Positions 17,486-25,575 of a DNA stretch of 49,148 nucleotides are shown one piece after another. The stretch is from Deinococcus phoenicis. Lineage in GTDB: Bacteria > Deinococcota > Deinococci > Deinococcales > Deinococcaceae. Below the pieces are notes generated by a model that ran no database searches, was not told the DNA's origin, and was given only the letters and a program-made list of their open reading frames with translations. A program made the position numbers and the translations under genes. Every line of letters starts with the position of its first letter. The stretch's first letter is position 1. The stretch is taken from assembly GCF_000599865.1 (NCBI RefSeq), contig NZ_JHAC01000009.1, forward strand, positions 1-49,148, in the 5' to 3' direction.

Positions 17486-19072
17486 ATGCCCGAATATCTG
17501 TCGCCAGGGGTCTACGTCGAGGAGACGTCGTCCGGACCGCGTCCCATCGAGGGCATCAGCACCACGACGGCGGCGTTCCTGGGGTTCGCGCCTTCCGGGC
17601 CGGCCAACACCCCGGTGTTCATCGCCAACTGGACGCAGTACCTGGAAACCTTCGCCTCACGGGATGTCGACGGGTCCTACAACCCGCACATGCCGGGCAC
17701 CTACCTGTCGCACTCGGTGTACGCCTACTTCAACAACGGCGGTACCCGCTGCTACGTGACCCGCCTGGTACCGCCCCCCAAAGACGCCAAGGACGGCAAG
17801 ACCGTCGAGATGCCCAAGACGCTGCAACTGCCCACCCGCGCCTCCAAGGCGGTGCCCTCCATGACGGTGGGGGCCAAGGGCGCGCCCAACAGCGACGTGA
17901 GCGTGGAGGTGCAGCCGCCCACGGTCACCGAGCAGGACCCGCAGCCGCAGGACGGCACCTTTACCCTGCGCGTCCGGGTGGACGGCCAGGAAGAGACCTT
18001 CGAGAATGTCTCGATCGCCAAGAAGCACCCGCGCAACGTGGTCGAGGTGGTCAACCAGCAGAGCCAGATCATCGAGATCACCGAACAGGCGACCGCCGGG
18101 GCACTGGCCGAGCGCGTGCCCGAGTTCGGGGCCTTCGTGATCCATTCGGGCTTCACGCCTACCAGTGGCACGCTGGCCCTCCAGAGCAACCACTTCGTGG
18201 GCAGCGTCCACGACCGCTCGGGCATCGAGGGCATGGAGATCGCCGAGGACGTCTCGATGATCTGCGCGCCTGACCTGATGAGCGCCTATCAGAACGGCCT
18301 GATCGACCACGACGGCGTGAAGTCGGTGCAGCGGGCCATGATCGACCACTGCGAACGCAACCGCAACCGCATCGCCATTCTGGACCCGCTGCCCGACCTG
18401 ACCCCGCAGCAGGTCAAGCGCTGGCGCGAGCACGACACCAATTTCGACTCCAGCTACGGGGCGCTGTACTACCCCTGGGTCAAGATCAACGGTCCCGAGG
18501 GCAAGCCGATCCTGGTGCCGCCCAGCGGGCACGTGGCGGGCATCTACGCCCGCAACGACACCGAGCGCGGCGTCCACAAGGCCCCCGCCAACGAGATCGT
18601 GCGCGGCGCGCTGGACCCCGCCATGCAGATCACCAAGAGTGAGCAGGACATCCTCAACCCCATCGGCGTGAACTGCATCCGCTCCTTCACCGGCATGGGC
18701 ATCCGGGTGTGGGGCGCGCGCACCCTGGCGAGCGACGCCCGCTGGCGCTACGTGTCGGTGCGGCGGCTGTACAACTACGTCGAGAAGAGTGTCGAGCGCG
18801 GCACGCAGTGGGCGGTGTTCGAACCCAACGACGAGGAGCTGTGGGCCAAGCTGCGCCGCGATATCTCGGCCTTCCTGACGGTGGTGTGGCGCGGCGGCGC
18901 GCTGTTCGGCAAGACGGCCAGCGACGCCTTTTACGTCAAGTGTGACGCTGAACTGAATCCGCCCGAGGTGCGCGACCTGGGCATGGTGTACGTCGAGATC
19001 GGGATCGCGCCCGTCAAGCCCGCCGAGTTCGTGATCCTGCGCTTCGGTCAGTACGCGGGCGGCGGCCAGTAA
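17486..19072 (+). CDS. Contractile injection system (phage-tail-like) sheath protein
   Basis: This 528-aa protein has the tail sheath family pattern. The conserved N-terminus MPEYLSPGVYVEE is followed by PRPIEGISTTTAAFLG. A variable central insertion comes next. The C-terminal half carries ILDPLPDL, SSYGALYYPWVK, PPSGHVAGIYARND-like segments, NPIGVNCIRSF, GARTL, VSVRRLYNYVEKS and a GGALFG end domain. In such machines the sheath wraps the inner tube and contracts to drive it. ATG 17486 is chosen because it gives the standard sheath N-terminus and has AAGGTGGAGG directly upstream; the open frame extends to 17363 but overlaps the promoter. It is the first gene of a plus-strand operon. Only one sheath gene is seen, whereas Afp/PVC-type systems usually have several. 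Confidence 0.97.
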   Translation: MPEYLSPGVYVEETSSGPRPIEGISTTTAAFLGFAPSGPANTPVFIANWTQYLETFASRDVDGSYNPHMPGTYLSHSVYAYFNNGGTRCYVTRLVPPPKDAKDGKTVEMPKTLQLPTRASKAVPSMTVGAKGAPNSDVSVEVQPPTVTEQDPQPQDGTFTLRVRVDGQEETFENVSIAKKHPRNVVEVVNQQSQIIEITEQATAGALAERVPEFGAFVIHSGFTPTSGTLALQSNHFVGSVHDRSGIEGMEIAEDVSMICAPDLMSAYQNGLIDHDGVKSVQRAMIDHCERNRNRIAILDPLPDLTPQQVKRWREHDTNFDSSYGALYYPWVKINGPEGKPILVPPSGHVAGIYARNDTERGVHKAPANEIVRGALDPAMQITKSEQDILNPIGVNCIRSFTGMGIRVWGARTLASDARWRYVSVRRLYNYVEKSVERGTQWAVFEPNDEELWAKLRRDISAFLTVVWRGGALFGKTASDAFYVKCDAELNPPEVRDLGMVYVEIGIAPVKPAEFVILRFGQYAGGGQ

Positions 19073-19075
19073 GCT

Positions 19076-19093
19076 GCCCGGCCCGCACCGGGC
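19076..19093 (+). other. Intercistronic stem-loop after the sheath gene
   Basis: A 6-bp GC stem (GCCCGG/CCGGGC) with a 6-base loop lies 4 bases after the sheath stop. There is no T-run, so it more likely acts in mRNA processing or stability than as a full terminator. Confidence 0.4.
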
Positions 19094-19160
19094 ACAGCCC
19101 GCCAGGGCTTAAAGTAGAAAGCGGCCCTTCGCCCCACATTCCCAGCCCCAGGAGGCAGAC

Positions 19161-19607
19161 ATGACCATGACGCACCGTGACCCGTTGGTGGCCGCCTACT
19201 TCGCCGTGGACTTCCAGAACGGCGTGACCGGGGCTTTCCGTGAATGCACCGGTCTGGGCAGCGAGAGCCAGGTCGTGGAGTACCGCGCCACCGACGAGCG
19301 CGGCAAGCCCATCCTGATCCGCGAGCCGGGGACCATGAAGTACACCGACATCACCCTCAAGCGCGGCATCACCGACAGCATGGACATGTGGCAGTGGCGC
19401 AAGCAGGTCGAGGACGGCGACATCGACGGCGCGCGGCGCAGCGGCACCATCACGCTGTACAACCAGCGCGGTGAGGCGATTGCCCGCTGGACCTTCGAGC
19501 GCGCCTGGCCGCAGAAGCTCAACGGCCCGACCTACGACGCCAAGACCAACGAGGTCGCCATCGAGGAGCTGACCATCACCCACGAGGGCTACAAGCGCGT
19601 TCAGTAA
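19161..19607 (+). CDS. Contractile injection system inner tube protein 1
   Basis: This 148-aa protein belongs to the phage T4 gp19-like tail tube family, the right length for eCIS tube subunits. Family signs are DPLVAAYFAVDFQNGVTGAF at the start, ECTGLGSE, TLKRGITDSMDMWQW near the middle, WTFERAWPQKLNGP, and the ending EVAIEELTITHEGYKRV. Such proteins stack as hexamers into the rigid tube inside the sheath. ATG 19161 has AGGAGG 5 bases upstream, a strong site suited to an abundant structural protein. It lies 88 bases after the sheath gene and before a possible assembly protein. A second tube gene follows at 20353. Confidence 0.95.
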   Translation: MTMTHRDPLVAAYFAVDFQNGVTGAFRECTGLGSESQVVEYRATDERGKPILIREPGTMKYTDITLKRGITDSMDMWQWRKQVEDGDIDGARRSGTITLYNQRGEAIARWTFERAWPQKLNGPTYDAKTNEVAIEELTITHEGYKRVQ

Positions 19608-19617
19608 GCCGCTGTCC

Positions 19618-19652
19618 GGCGGGCGGTCGGGCCGACATGGCCCCCGCCCGCC
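19618..19652 (+). other. Intercistronic GC-rich stem-loop after tube gene 1
   Basis: An 8-bp stem, GGCGGGCG at 19618-19625 paired with CGCCCGCC at 19645-19652, sits just after the tube stop and lacks a T-run. As with the hairpin after the sheath gene, it could protect the abundant upstream mRNA or reduce read-through. Confidence 0.4.
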
Positions 19653-19704
19653 GCTGACACGCCGCCCGCCGCACCGCTGACCCCTCAGGACGCCGGAGCC
19701 GACC

Positions 19705-20148
19705 TTGACCGCCTTTGCCACCCACCACGAGTTCCTGCTGCCGCTCGGGTACGCCGACGCGGCGGGCCGGTTACACACGCGCGGCGTGATGCGTCTGGCG
19801 ACCGCGCTGGATGAGGTCGAACCGCTGGGTGACGTGCGGGTGAAGGACAACGAGGCCTTTTTCGGCATCCTGCTGCTGAGCCGCGTCACGCTGCAACTCG
19901 GCGAGTTCGCGCCGGTGCCGCCCGAGGTGATCGCGGGGCTGTACGCCGCCGACTTCGCCTACCTGCAAGCGTTTTATGCGGCCATCAACGCGCCGGGCAG
20001 CGGTGTCCCGGTGCGGGCCACCCTTCCCCTTCCTGCGGCCGCGCCCCCCGCCAGCATCGAAACGGTCTGCCCCCAGTGCGGCGCCGAGCTGATTCTGGAC
20101 CTTGAGCCAGCACCCCTGCCGGATACCCGTGAGGTGACCACGCCATGA
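19705..20148 (+). CDS. Tail assembly-type protein with C-terminal CxxC motif
   Basis: This 147-aa protein sits between the two tube genes, a place often taken by small tail-assembly proteins in contractile systems. The N-terminal part (HEFLLPLGYADAAGRLHTRG, MRLATALDE, then FFGILLLSRVTLQLGEF) resembles assembly proteins of tail-like particles, as far as I can judge. After a Pro/Ala linker the C-terminus has one CPQCGAEL motif, a single CxxC pair that could be half of a zinc knuckle or a redox site. The start is a TTG at 19705 with GGAG 7 bases upstream; no better start exists in the frame. Its stop overlaps the ATG of the next gene, so the two are coupled. Confidence 0.65.
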   Translation: MTAFATHHEFLLPLGYADAAGRLHTRGVMRLATALDEVEPLGDVRVKDNEAFFGILLLSRVTLQLGEFAPVPPEVIAGLYAADFAYLQAFYAAINAPGSGVPVRATLPLPAAAPPASIETVCPQCGAELILDLEPAPLPDTREVTTP

Positions 20149-20345
20149 GCAAGCCCGCACCGCCCACGACCGGCCCGACGGCCGCCGGACCCGGCAGCCC
20201 GGCGGCCCGGTCCGGCAGCCCCAGCGTGGGGTCGAGCCACAGCGCACCCGCCATCGACGTGGCGCTGCTGGCCGACAAGGTCTACCGCCTGTTCCTGGCC
20301 GATCTGAGCTTGCAGCGGCGGCGCGCGGGCGGTCGAAAGGAGTGA
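20145..20345 (+). CDS. Small eCIS-associated protein with LA-x-x-VY C-terminal motif
   Basis: This is a 66-aa protein. The first 35 residues are a Pro/Gly/Ser/Ala-rich, probably disordered stretch. The last 30 form an amphipathic segment, DVALLADKVYRLFLADLSLQ, followed by basic RRRAGGRKE. The same pattern, DLDRLAQQVYGLLKRRLSAE plus RR, ends the 1523-aa DUF4157 protein two genes downstream. This suggests a shared docking helix for the same tail component. The ATG overlaps the previous stop (ATGA). Short genes like this are found between tube genes in tail-like clusters, but no function is known to me. Confidence 0.7.
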   Translation: MSKPAPPTTGPTAAGPGSPAARSGSPSVGSSHSAPAIDVALLADKVYRLFLADLSLQRRRAGGRKE

Positions 20346-20352
20346 TGCGGAG

Positions 20353-20802
20353 GTGTCTCAAACGAAAGATGACCGCAAGGGGACCATCGCCAACGTCAAC
20401 TGCCGGTACTACGTGAAGATCAACGGCGTGGAAAAGGCCGTATTTTCCGAGGTCAGCGGCCTGCAAATGGAAACCGAGCTGTTCGAATACGCCGAGGGCG
20501 GCAACAACGAGTTCATCCACCGGCTGCCGGGTCTCACCAAGGTCGGGAACGTGACCCTCAAACGCGGCGTCAGCGTGGACAACGAGCTGTTCAAGTGGTA
20601 CATGCGGATTGCGCAGGGCATCATGGACCTGCGCACCGTGACCATCACCATGTACGCCACCACCGGCAAACAGGTCGTGCGCTGGGAACTGCTGAGGGCC
20701 TTTCCCTGCAAATGGAGCGGGCCTCAGATGGCGGCGAACGGCGATGCGGTGGCCCTGGAAACCATCGAACTGGCACACATGGGCGTACTGGCTGTGGACT
20801 GA
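20353..20802 (+). CDS. Contractile injection system inner tube protein 2
   Basis: This 149-aa protein is a second gp19-like tube subunit. Shared family features are YYVKINGVEKAVFSEVSGLQ near the N-terminus, FEYAEGGNNEFIHRLPG, NVTLKRGVSVDNELFKWY, and a WELLRAFPCKWSGPQ segment followed by VALETIELAHMG. It is clearly divergent from tube protein 1, as in Afp/PVC systems, where a second tube-like protein sits near the baseplate end. It starts with GTG 20353; GAAAGGAG lies about 10 bases upstream. The stop is 18 bases before the large DUF4157 gene. Confidence 0.94.
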   Translation: MSQTKDDRKGTIANVNCRYYVKINGVEKAVFSEVSGLQMETELFEYAEGGNNEFIHRLPGLTKVGNVTLKRGVSVDNELFKWYMRIAQGIMDLRTVTITMYATTGKQVVRWELLRAFPCKWSGPQMAANGDAVALETIELAHMGVLAVD

Positions 20803-20820
20803 GGCCGGATGGAGCGAGGC

Positions 20821-23800
20821 ATGCGCACACCCACCCTGCTGGAACGTGCCGATCACCTGCGGCACTACCGCGAGCATTACACGGTGATTTTCGGCCCATC
20901 CGGTGGTGGCCGCCTGCTGTGGCCCGGCGGCCTGCCGTCGGCGCTTCCCCGGCCCGCGCCCGTGGTGCCGCAACGCTGGCAGGCCACGGCCCGGCTGCGG
21001 ACCCCGCGCACACCGGGGCAGACCTGGGCGGAGAGGCCCGCCGACCCCCTGTCCCTGCCGGAACCGGGGAGGAGCGACCCGGTTCCGGTGCTTCCGGGAG
21101 ACGTTCCCGCCGCATCCGCACCTGCCGAGCCAGCCAGCGAGCGGCCCCCGTCGGCCCCGGCGGACTTCAGCCCCACGCCCTCCGGTGCGGACAGGACGAC
21201 CGTCTGGGGCGGGCCTGTCCCAACGACGTTAACCCCCACCGCTCCGACTCCGACTGCCCCGCCACAGCGCCCAGGCGGACAGTTGAGTTTCAGGGAAGTG
21301 CTGGCCTTCGCACACGGCGGGTCACCGGAGATGGCCGCCCCCCCGCGAGTGCCCGCGCCCCCGGCGAGCGAGGCGCTGCCAGTAACCGTGCCGCCTGAAT
21401 GGGACGCGCGGACACCCGGAACCACCCCGGCATCTGACGCGGTGCCCCTGCGAACGACGGGGGCGGACGTGCCCCTGCCTTCCGCGTCCCTGGCCGCCGC
21501 CGATCCGCTCCCTGAACGCGCCTTCCCGGAACATGTCCTGCCGCCGCTGCCGCCCGGGGGAGAGCAGGTCACGCCGGAGCCACAGGTGGCGCAGGCCAGT
21601 CTGGAGCACCTTTCCGAGCGGAGCCGGCACCTCGCTGAAATAGAGGCTGAAACAGGGCCGGAAGGGCCGGATATCAGTGCCCCCCACGTCCCGCCATCCT
21701 GGGCGGCCCAGGGTGCGGCTCCTCCTCCTGCTTTTTCATCCGTGGGTGCCGGAGTCCTACCCGATACGGGGCCGCAGGCTGCATCGATGGTCCCACCGCT
21801 GCCGACCCTGCCCCTTCTGCCTGAGGACAGCACTGCCGGCCCACTGGTAGGAACCGAGCCGTCTGCCGCCGGGCCGGTGCCTGCTCCAGCGCCTTCTTGG
21901 TCCGCTGGAACAGGCGGCCCGCTGTCCGAGCTGGGAACCTCGGCGGCCACTGTCACACCGCCCGGAGAAGCAACCCCAGGCCCATTCGAGAAGACTGCTC
22001 TGTGGGATGCAGGCCCGGGCAGGGTGGAGCGGCCTGTGCCAGCGGAGGATGCGGAGGCGCGGCGGAAGTTAAGTGTGCATTTGCCGCATCAGCCGGGGAC
22101 TGATCTGAGCCTGCCGCGCCGGCCCCGTCCGGTTCCGTATCAGCCGCCCAGGGTTCCCGAAGCGCTGCCGGAAGTGCCGCTGCACACCCCGGAGCAGGCC
22201 CAGGGGATTCTGGCACGGCTGAACCGGGTGCTGGAACGCGAGGCGGACGGGACCAGTGAAGCCCGTCCACTGTCGCTGGCCGAGCTGCTGAGCTGGCAGC
22301 GCGATCCCCCCCCGACACTGCCCACAGACAACGCCCCCCAGGTCTCAGACCCGGGGGAGGCCGAGGGGACGGTGGATGCGGTCCCGACCACACAGGACAC
22401 GCCGTCCACTGAAGTGAGAAGCCAGGCCGCTCCCGAGCCTTCGCGTATCCACCCTGAGGCGGCGCGGCCACCCACCTCGGCCGGACAGGACAGCGGTACC
22501 GGCTTGGGGCACAGCCGCTCCGCGCGGGTTCCCGCAGAGCCGGGAGCGACTGACCTGCTGCACCCGGGCCGGCCAGGGGGACTGGAGGCCGGGACCCCAG
22601 CGCTGGAAGCTGGGGCCTCTGACCCCGTGGCCGCCCCCACGGTTTCTTCCGGGGCACCTGACCCGGTCACTCTGCCGGCACTGGACCATGCCGGAAGCTC
22701 TTCCCCAGATGCCCGCCCTTCTCCCTTGCCCGGTCCGGAAGAGGACATCAGCCCGGGAAGGACCGCCGACGCGGCACCGTGGCCTATGGCGCTGCCGGAA
22801 TCCCTCGCGCCGTCGCGAGCCGCTGAGCCGCCGACGCCCACGGGAGGCGAGGTGTCGGCGGAGCAGCGCAGCGATCAGGCCACTCTCGACCAGGCCACCT
22901 CCGACACAGGTGGGGGAGAGGGTGAGGCAGACCACCCGGAGGCCGCGTCTCCAACGGGCCGACAGCCGGGGCTGGACAGGACCGCGCCGACAGCCGCCGT
23001 ACCCCCCTCGCCCGGCCGCCCGGCGACTGACCGGGAGGAGCTGAACGGGAGCGGTTCCCCGGCCATCCCGCCACAGGGCGAGACGGCCGAAGCGGCGGCG
23101 CCCAGACCTGTGGGGGGACCACCGGCCTTCTTCCCGGAGACGCCGGGCCGTTTGGATGAGGAGGCGTCCGTTCCTCCCGCACCCCACACGTGGACGCCGG
23201 GTGCGGAGCCGCATTCGCCAGCCGAACCTCCGACCGGGGGTGAAGGGGTGGGGAGGAAAGCGGGCGACCCGGCACCGGCCGCCGCTGGGTTGCTGTCCCG
23301 GGCCACCGCGCCCACCCCGCCCACCGCAGCGGGGGAAACGCCGGAGGACCGGGTGCCGCCGCTGCCGGTTTCCCTCACGCCCCCTCCCGAACGGCCCGGC
23401 CCAGAGGTGGCCCTGTCCGCCGTTCCGGTTCCCCGCCAGACAGCGGGCCGGTTGGCCTCGGCGCCGTCCCCCTCCCCGCCGGGGCTTTCGGAAGAGGAGG
23501 AAGGAGACTGGGAGGCTGGGGCAACGCTCCCGGCGGCAGGTCCCGATCTGGCTGTCCTGCGGGAAGCGGCGGTGGAACCCGCCGGAACCGGGGAAGCTTC
23601 AGACAGACACGATCCGTCACTGTCCCTGGAAATGCCGTCCCTGGAAACGGCCCCGGTGGGCCTGCTCCGGCCTGTGCCGGCGGAGGATGCGGAGGCGCGG
23701 CGGAAGTTGAGTGCGCATCTGCCGCACCAGCCAGGGACTGAGCTGAGCCTGCCGCGCCGGCCCCGTCCGGTTCCGTATCAGCCGCCCAGGGTTCCCGAAG

Positions 23801-25392
23801 TGCTGCCGGAAGTGCCGCTGCACACCCCGGAGCAGGCCCAGGGGATTCTGGCACGGCTGAACCGGGTGCTGGAACGCGAGGCGGACGGGACCAGTGAAGC
23901 CCGTCCACTGTCGTTGGCCGAGTTGCTGAGCTGGCAGCGCGATCCCCCCCCGACCGTGCCTACAGACAACGCCCGGGAGCCGCTCACCGCCGAGCTGGCC
24001 CCTGAACCGGCGCAGGCCGGGGTCGTCGCGGCTTCGGCTGCCCCATCGTCGGCCATGCCCCGGGACACCGTGCCCGGGGCCACTCCCCCGGTGGCCCGTC
24101 TGGGGGAGGGCGGACCTAACGCAGCTCCCGCCGCCGTGAAGAGTCCCCTGCGTTCTGAATCTCTCCGGTCAGGCCCGGCTCAGCCTGTCGCCGGTCATCC
24201 GCTCCTGCCCGACGGGGGCGTGCCGGTCGTCCCCCAGGGCCGGGTGGATGCGGAACCCCGGGGCCGTGTTCAGGCAAACGTGGCGGGAAGCGGAGCTGCC
24301 CCGCAGGACGTCGCAGGAGAGACGCCCGTCACACCTCACCATGTCGCCGCGCCGCCCTTCCCGCCGGACGGAGGACCCGCTCAGCGTATGGCCAGCCTGC
24401 CCACCGCCGCGTCGGGGCCGCCGCCCGCCCAGCCCGGTGCGCTGGCGACACAAAGCAGGGACTCTTCGGCCCCCGGGACAGGCTCCGGCAGCGGCCCCCG
24501 GTTGTCCGGCCCGGCGGACGTGCCCGCTCCCGTCGCCCGGCCCCTGGCGCGCGCCCTGGCCGACCCGGCCGCGCGGGCACCGCTGCCCCTGGGGGTACGC
24601 GCCCGGCTGGCCCCTCTGCTGGGGCAGGACGTGACGGGCGTCCACGTGATCCAGAATGCCCAGGCCAGCGAAGCGACAGCCGCCGCCGCCGCCGACGCCT
24701 TGGCCGTGGGAAACGCCGTTTTGCTGGGTCCCGGGCAGGACCTGGCTTCGCCGCGCGCCCTGGGGCTGCTGGCGCACGAACTCACGCACGTGCTGCGGAC
24801 CCGCGACCCCGGCTTCGTGCCCGCCGTCATGCGGGCGGGACCGCAGGGAAGGGGCCAGGCAGCGCGGCTGGACGAGGAAGCGCTGGCCGAGCGGGTCGAG
24901 GGCCGCGTCCGTGGCCACCTCGCCCAGCGTCCTGCGGGGGGGCTGGGTCCTGAGGTGGGGGCTGTTCCCCTGCCCGCGCACCAGCGGTCCCCGGGGCCGT
25001 CCGCCTCACCCGCGCCGTCGACCGGTGGCTGGGGCGGTCTGCCCGCGCCCTGGGAGCCGATGCCGTACTGGGACACTCCGGCCCCAGGAGCGGCCCCCGG
25101 CTCCCCGAAGGCCAGCTTTCCGGCCGCGCCCGCCCCGGCCAGCCCGCCCGTGGCCCCGGCCCCAGGCGCGAGTGCCCCGGCGGTGCGCGCGGCCAGCCGG
25201 ACGCGCTCGGTGGACAGTCCCGGTCAGGCCGCCTCCGCCCCGGCGGCTGACCCGGCCCGGACACAGGGGCTGCCGGTGGGCAACGACCAGCACCGCGCCG
25301 GCCGCACCGCCCCCGATCTCGACCGGCTGGCGCAGCAGGTGTACGGGCTCCTCAAGCGCCGCCTCAGCGCCGAGGTGCGGCGTGACCCTTGA
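20821..25392 (+). CDS. Giant proline-rich DUF4157 (eCIS core domain) protein in the structural operon
   Basis: This is a 1523-aa protein. A short conserved-looking N-terminus (LLERADHLRHYREHYTVIFG) is followed by about 1200 residues very rich in Pro, Ala, Glu and Gly, probably disordered. Within these are two copies, about 96% identical in DNA, of a roughly 100-residue block (PAEDAEARRKLS to PTDNA). Near the C-terminus is a DUF4157 domain (about 1240-1330) with HELTH at 1319-1323. After another Pro-rich linker it ends with DLDRLAQQVYGLLKRRLSAE, a motif shared with the 66-aa protein at 20145. Unlike the other two DUF4157 proteins here it has no enzyme domain and few A-x-Q-R repeats, so I infer a structural or cargo-loading role rather than a toxin. 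GGAG lies 6 bases before ATG 20821; an in-frame ATG at 20809 is an alternative start. Confidence 0.8.
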   Translation: MRTPTLLERADHLRHYREHYTVIFGPSGGGRLLWPGGLPSALPRPAPVVPQRWQATARLRTPRTPGQTWAERPADPLSLPEPGRSDPVPVLPGDVPAASAPAEPASERPPSAPADFSPTPSGADRTTVWGGPVPTTLTPTAPTPTAPPQRPGGQLSFREVLAFAHGGSPEMAAPPRVPAPPASEALPVTVPPEWDARTPGTTPASDAVPLRTTGADVPLPSASLAAADPLPERAFPEHVLPPLPPGGEQVTPEPQVAQASLEHLSERSRHLAEIEAETGPEGPDISAPHVPPSWAAQGAAPPPAFSSVGAGVLPDTGPQAASMVPPLPTLPLLPEDSTAGPLVGTEPSAAGPVPAPAPSWSAGTGGPLSELGTSAATVTPPGEATPGPFEKTALWDAGPGRVERPVPAEDAEARRKLSVHLPHQPGTDLSLPRRPRPVPYQPPRVPEALPEVPLHTPEQAQGILARLNRVLEREADGTSEARPLSLAELLSWQRDPPPTLPTDNAPQVSDPGEAEGTVDAVPTTQDTPSTEVRSQAAPEPSRIHPEAARPPTSAGQDSGTGLGHSRSARVPAEPGATDLLHPGRPGGLEAGTPALEAGASDPVAAPTVSSGAPDPVTLPALDHAGSSSPDARPSPLPGPEEDISPGRTADAAPWPMALPESLAPSRAAEPPTPTGGEVSAEQRSDQATLDQATSDTGGGEGEADHPEAASPTGRQPGLDRTAPTAAVPPSPGRPATDREELNGSGSPAIPPQGETAEAAAPRPVGGPPAFFPETPGRLDEEASVPPAPHTWTPGAEPHSPAEPPTGGEGVGRKAGDPAPAAAGLLSRATAPTPPTAAGETPEDRVPPLPVSLTPPPERPGPEVALSAVPVPRQTAGRLASAPSPSPPGLSEEEEGDWEAGATLPAAGPDLAVLREAAVEPAGTGEASDRHDPSLSLEMPSLETAPVGLLRPVPAEDAEARRKLSAHLPHQPGTELSLPRRPRPVPYQPPRVPEVLPEVPLHTPEQAQGILARLNRVLEREADGTSEARPLSLAELLSWQRDPPPTVPTDNAREPLTAELAPEPAQAGVVAASAAPSSAMPRDTVPGATPPVARLGEGGPNAAPAAVKSPLRSESLRSGPAQPVAGHPLLPDGGVPVVPQGRVDAEPRGRVQANVAGSGAAPQDVAGETPVTPHHVAAPPFPPDGGPAQRMASLPTAASGPPPAQPGALATQSRDSSAPGTGSGSGPRLSGPADVPAPVARPLARALADPAARAPLPLGVRARLAPLLGQDVTGVHVIQNAQASEATAAAAADALAVGNAVLLGPGQDLASPRALGLLAHELTHVLRTRDPGFVPAVMRAGPQGRGQAARLDEEALAERVEGRVRGHLAQRPAGGLGPEVGAVPLPAHQRSPGPSASPAPSTGGWGGLPAPWEPMPYWDTPAPGAAPGSPKASFPAAPAPASPPVAPAPGASAPAVRAASRTRSVDSPGQAASAPAADPARTQGLPVGNDQHRAGRTAPDLDRLAQQVYGLLKRRLSAEVRRDP
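22030..22336 (+). repeat. 307-bp direct repeat, copy 1 (inside the giant DUF4157 gene)
   Basis: This segment recurs at 23668-23974, exactly 1638 bases (546 codons) downstream and in frame, with about a dozen substitutions and no gaps. The flanking sequences are unrelated, so the boundaries are sharp. Confidence 0.92.
23668..23974 (+). repeat. 307-bp direct repeat, copy 2 (inside the giant DUF4157 gene)
   Basis: This is the second copy of the block at 22030-22336, about 96% identical. Many differences are silent transitions, so the encoded blocks differ at only about five residues (for example SVH/SAH, TDL/TEL, EAL/EVL, TLP/TVP). Confidence 0.92.
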
Positions 25393-25575
25393 GACGAACC
25401 CGGGCAGACTGGCAGGGCTGAGGCGCGGCGTCCCCCGGGGCGTGCGTTCACGACAACGGAGCGGAGGGATTGCCCCGGCGGCCACTGGCCTTCCGGTGTG
25501 CTGGCCGGAGGGTCTGCACGCGGGAGCAAGTAGATCCCCGCCGTTTCCAGCAGAACAGCTTCGAGGAGGACCGGG

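Noticed and set aside
25393..25575. Possible extra small gene between the giant DUF4157 gene and the 417-aa gene
   Set aside because: The 183 bases have open frames only as overhangs from shadow frames and no ribosome binding site other than that of 25576.
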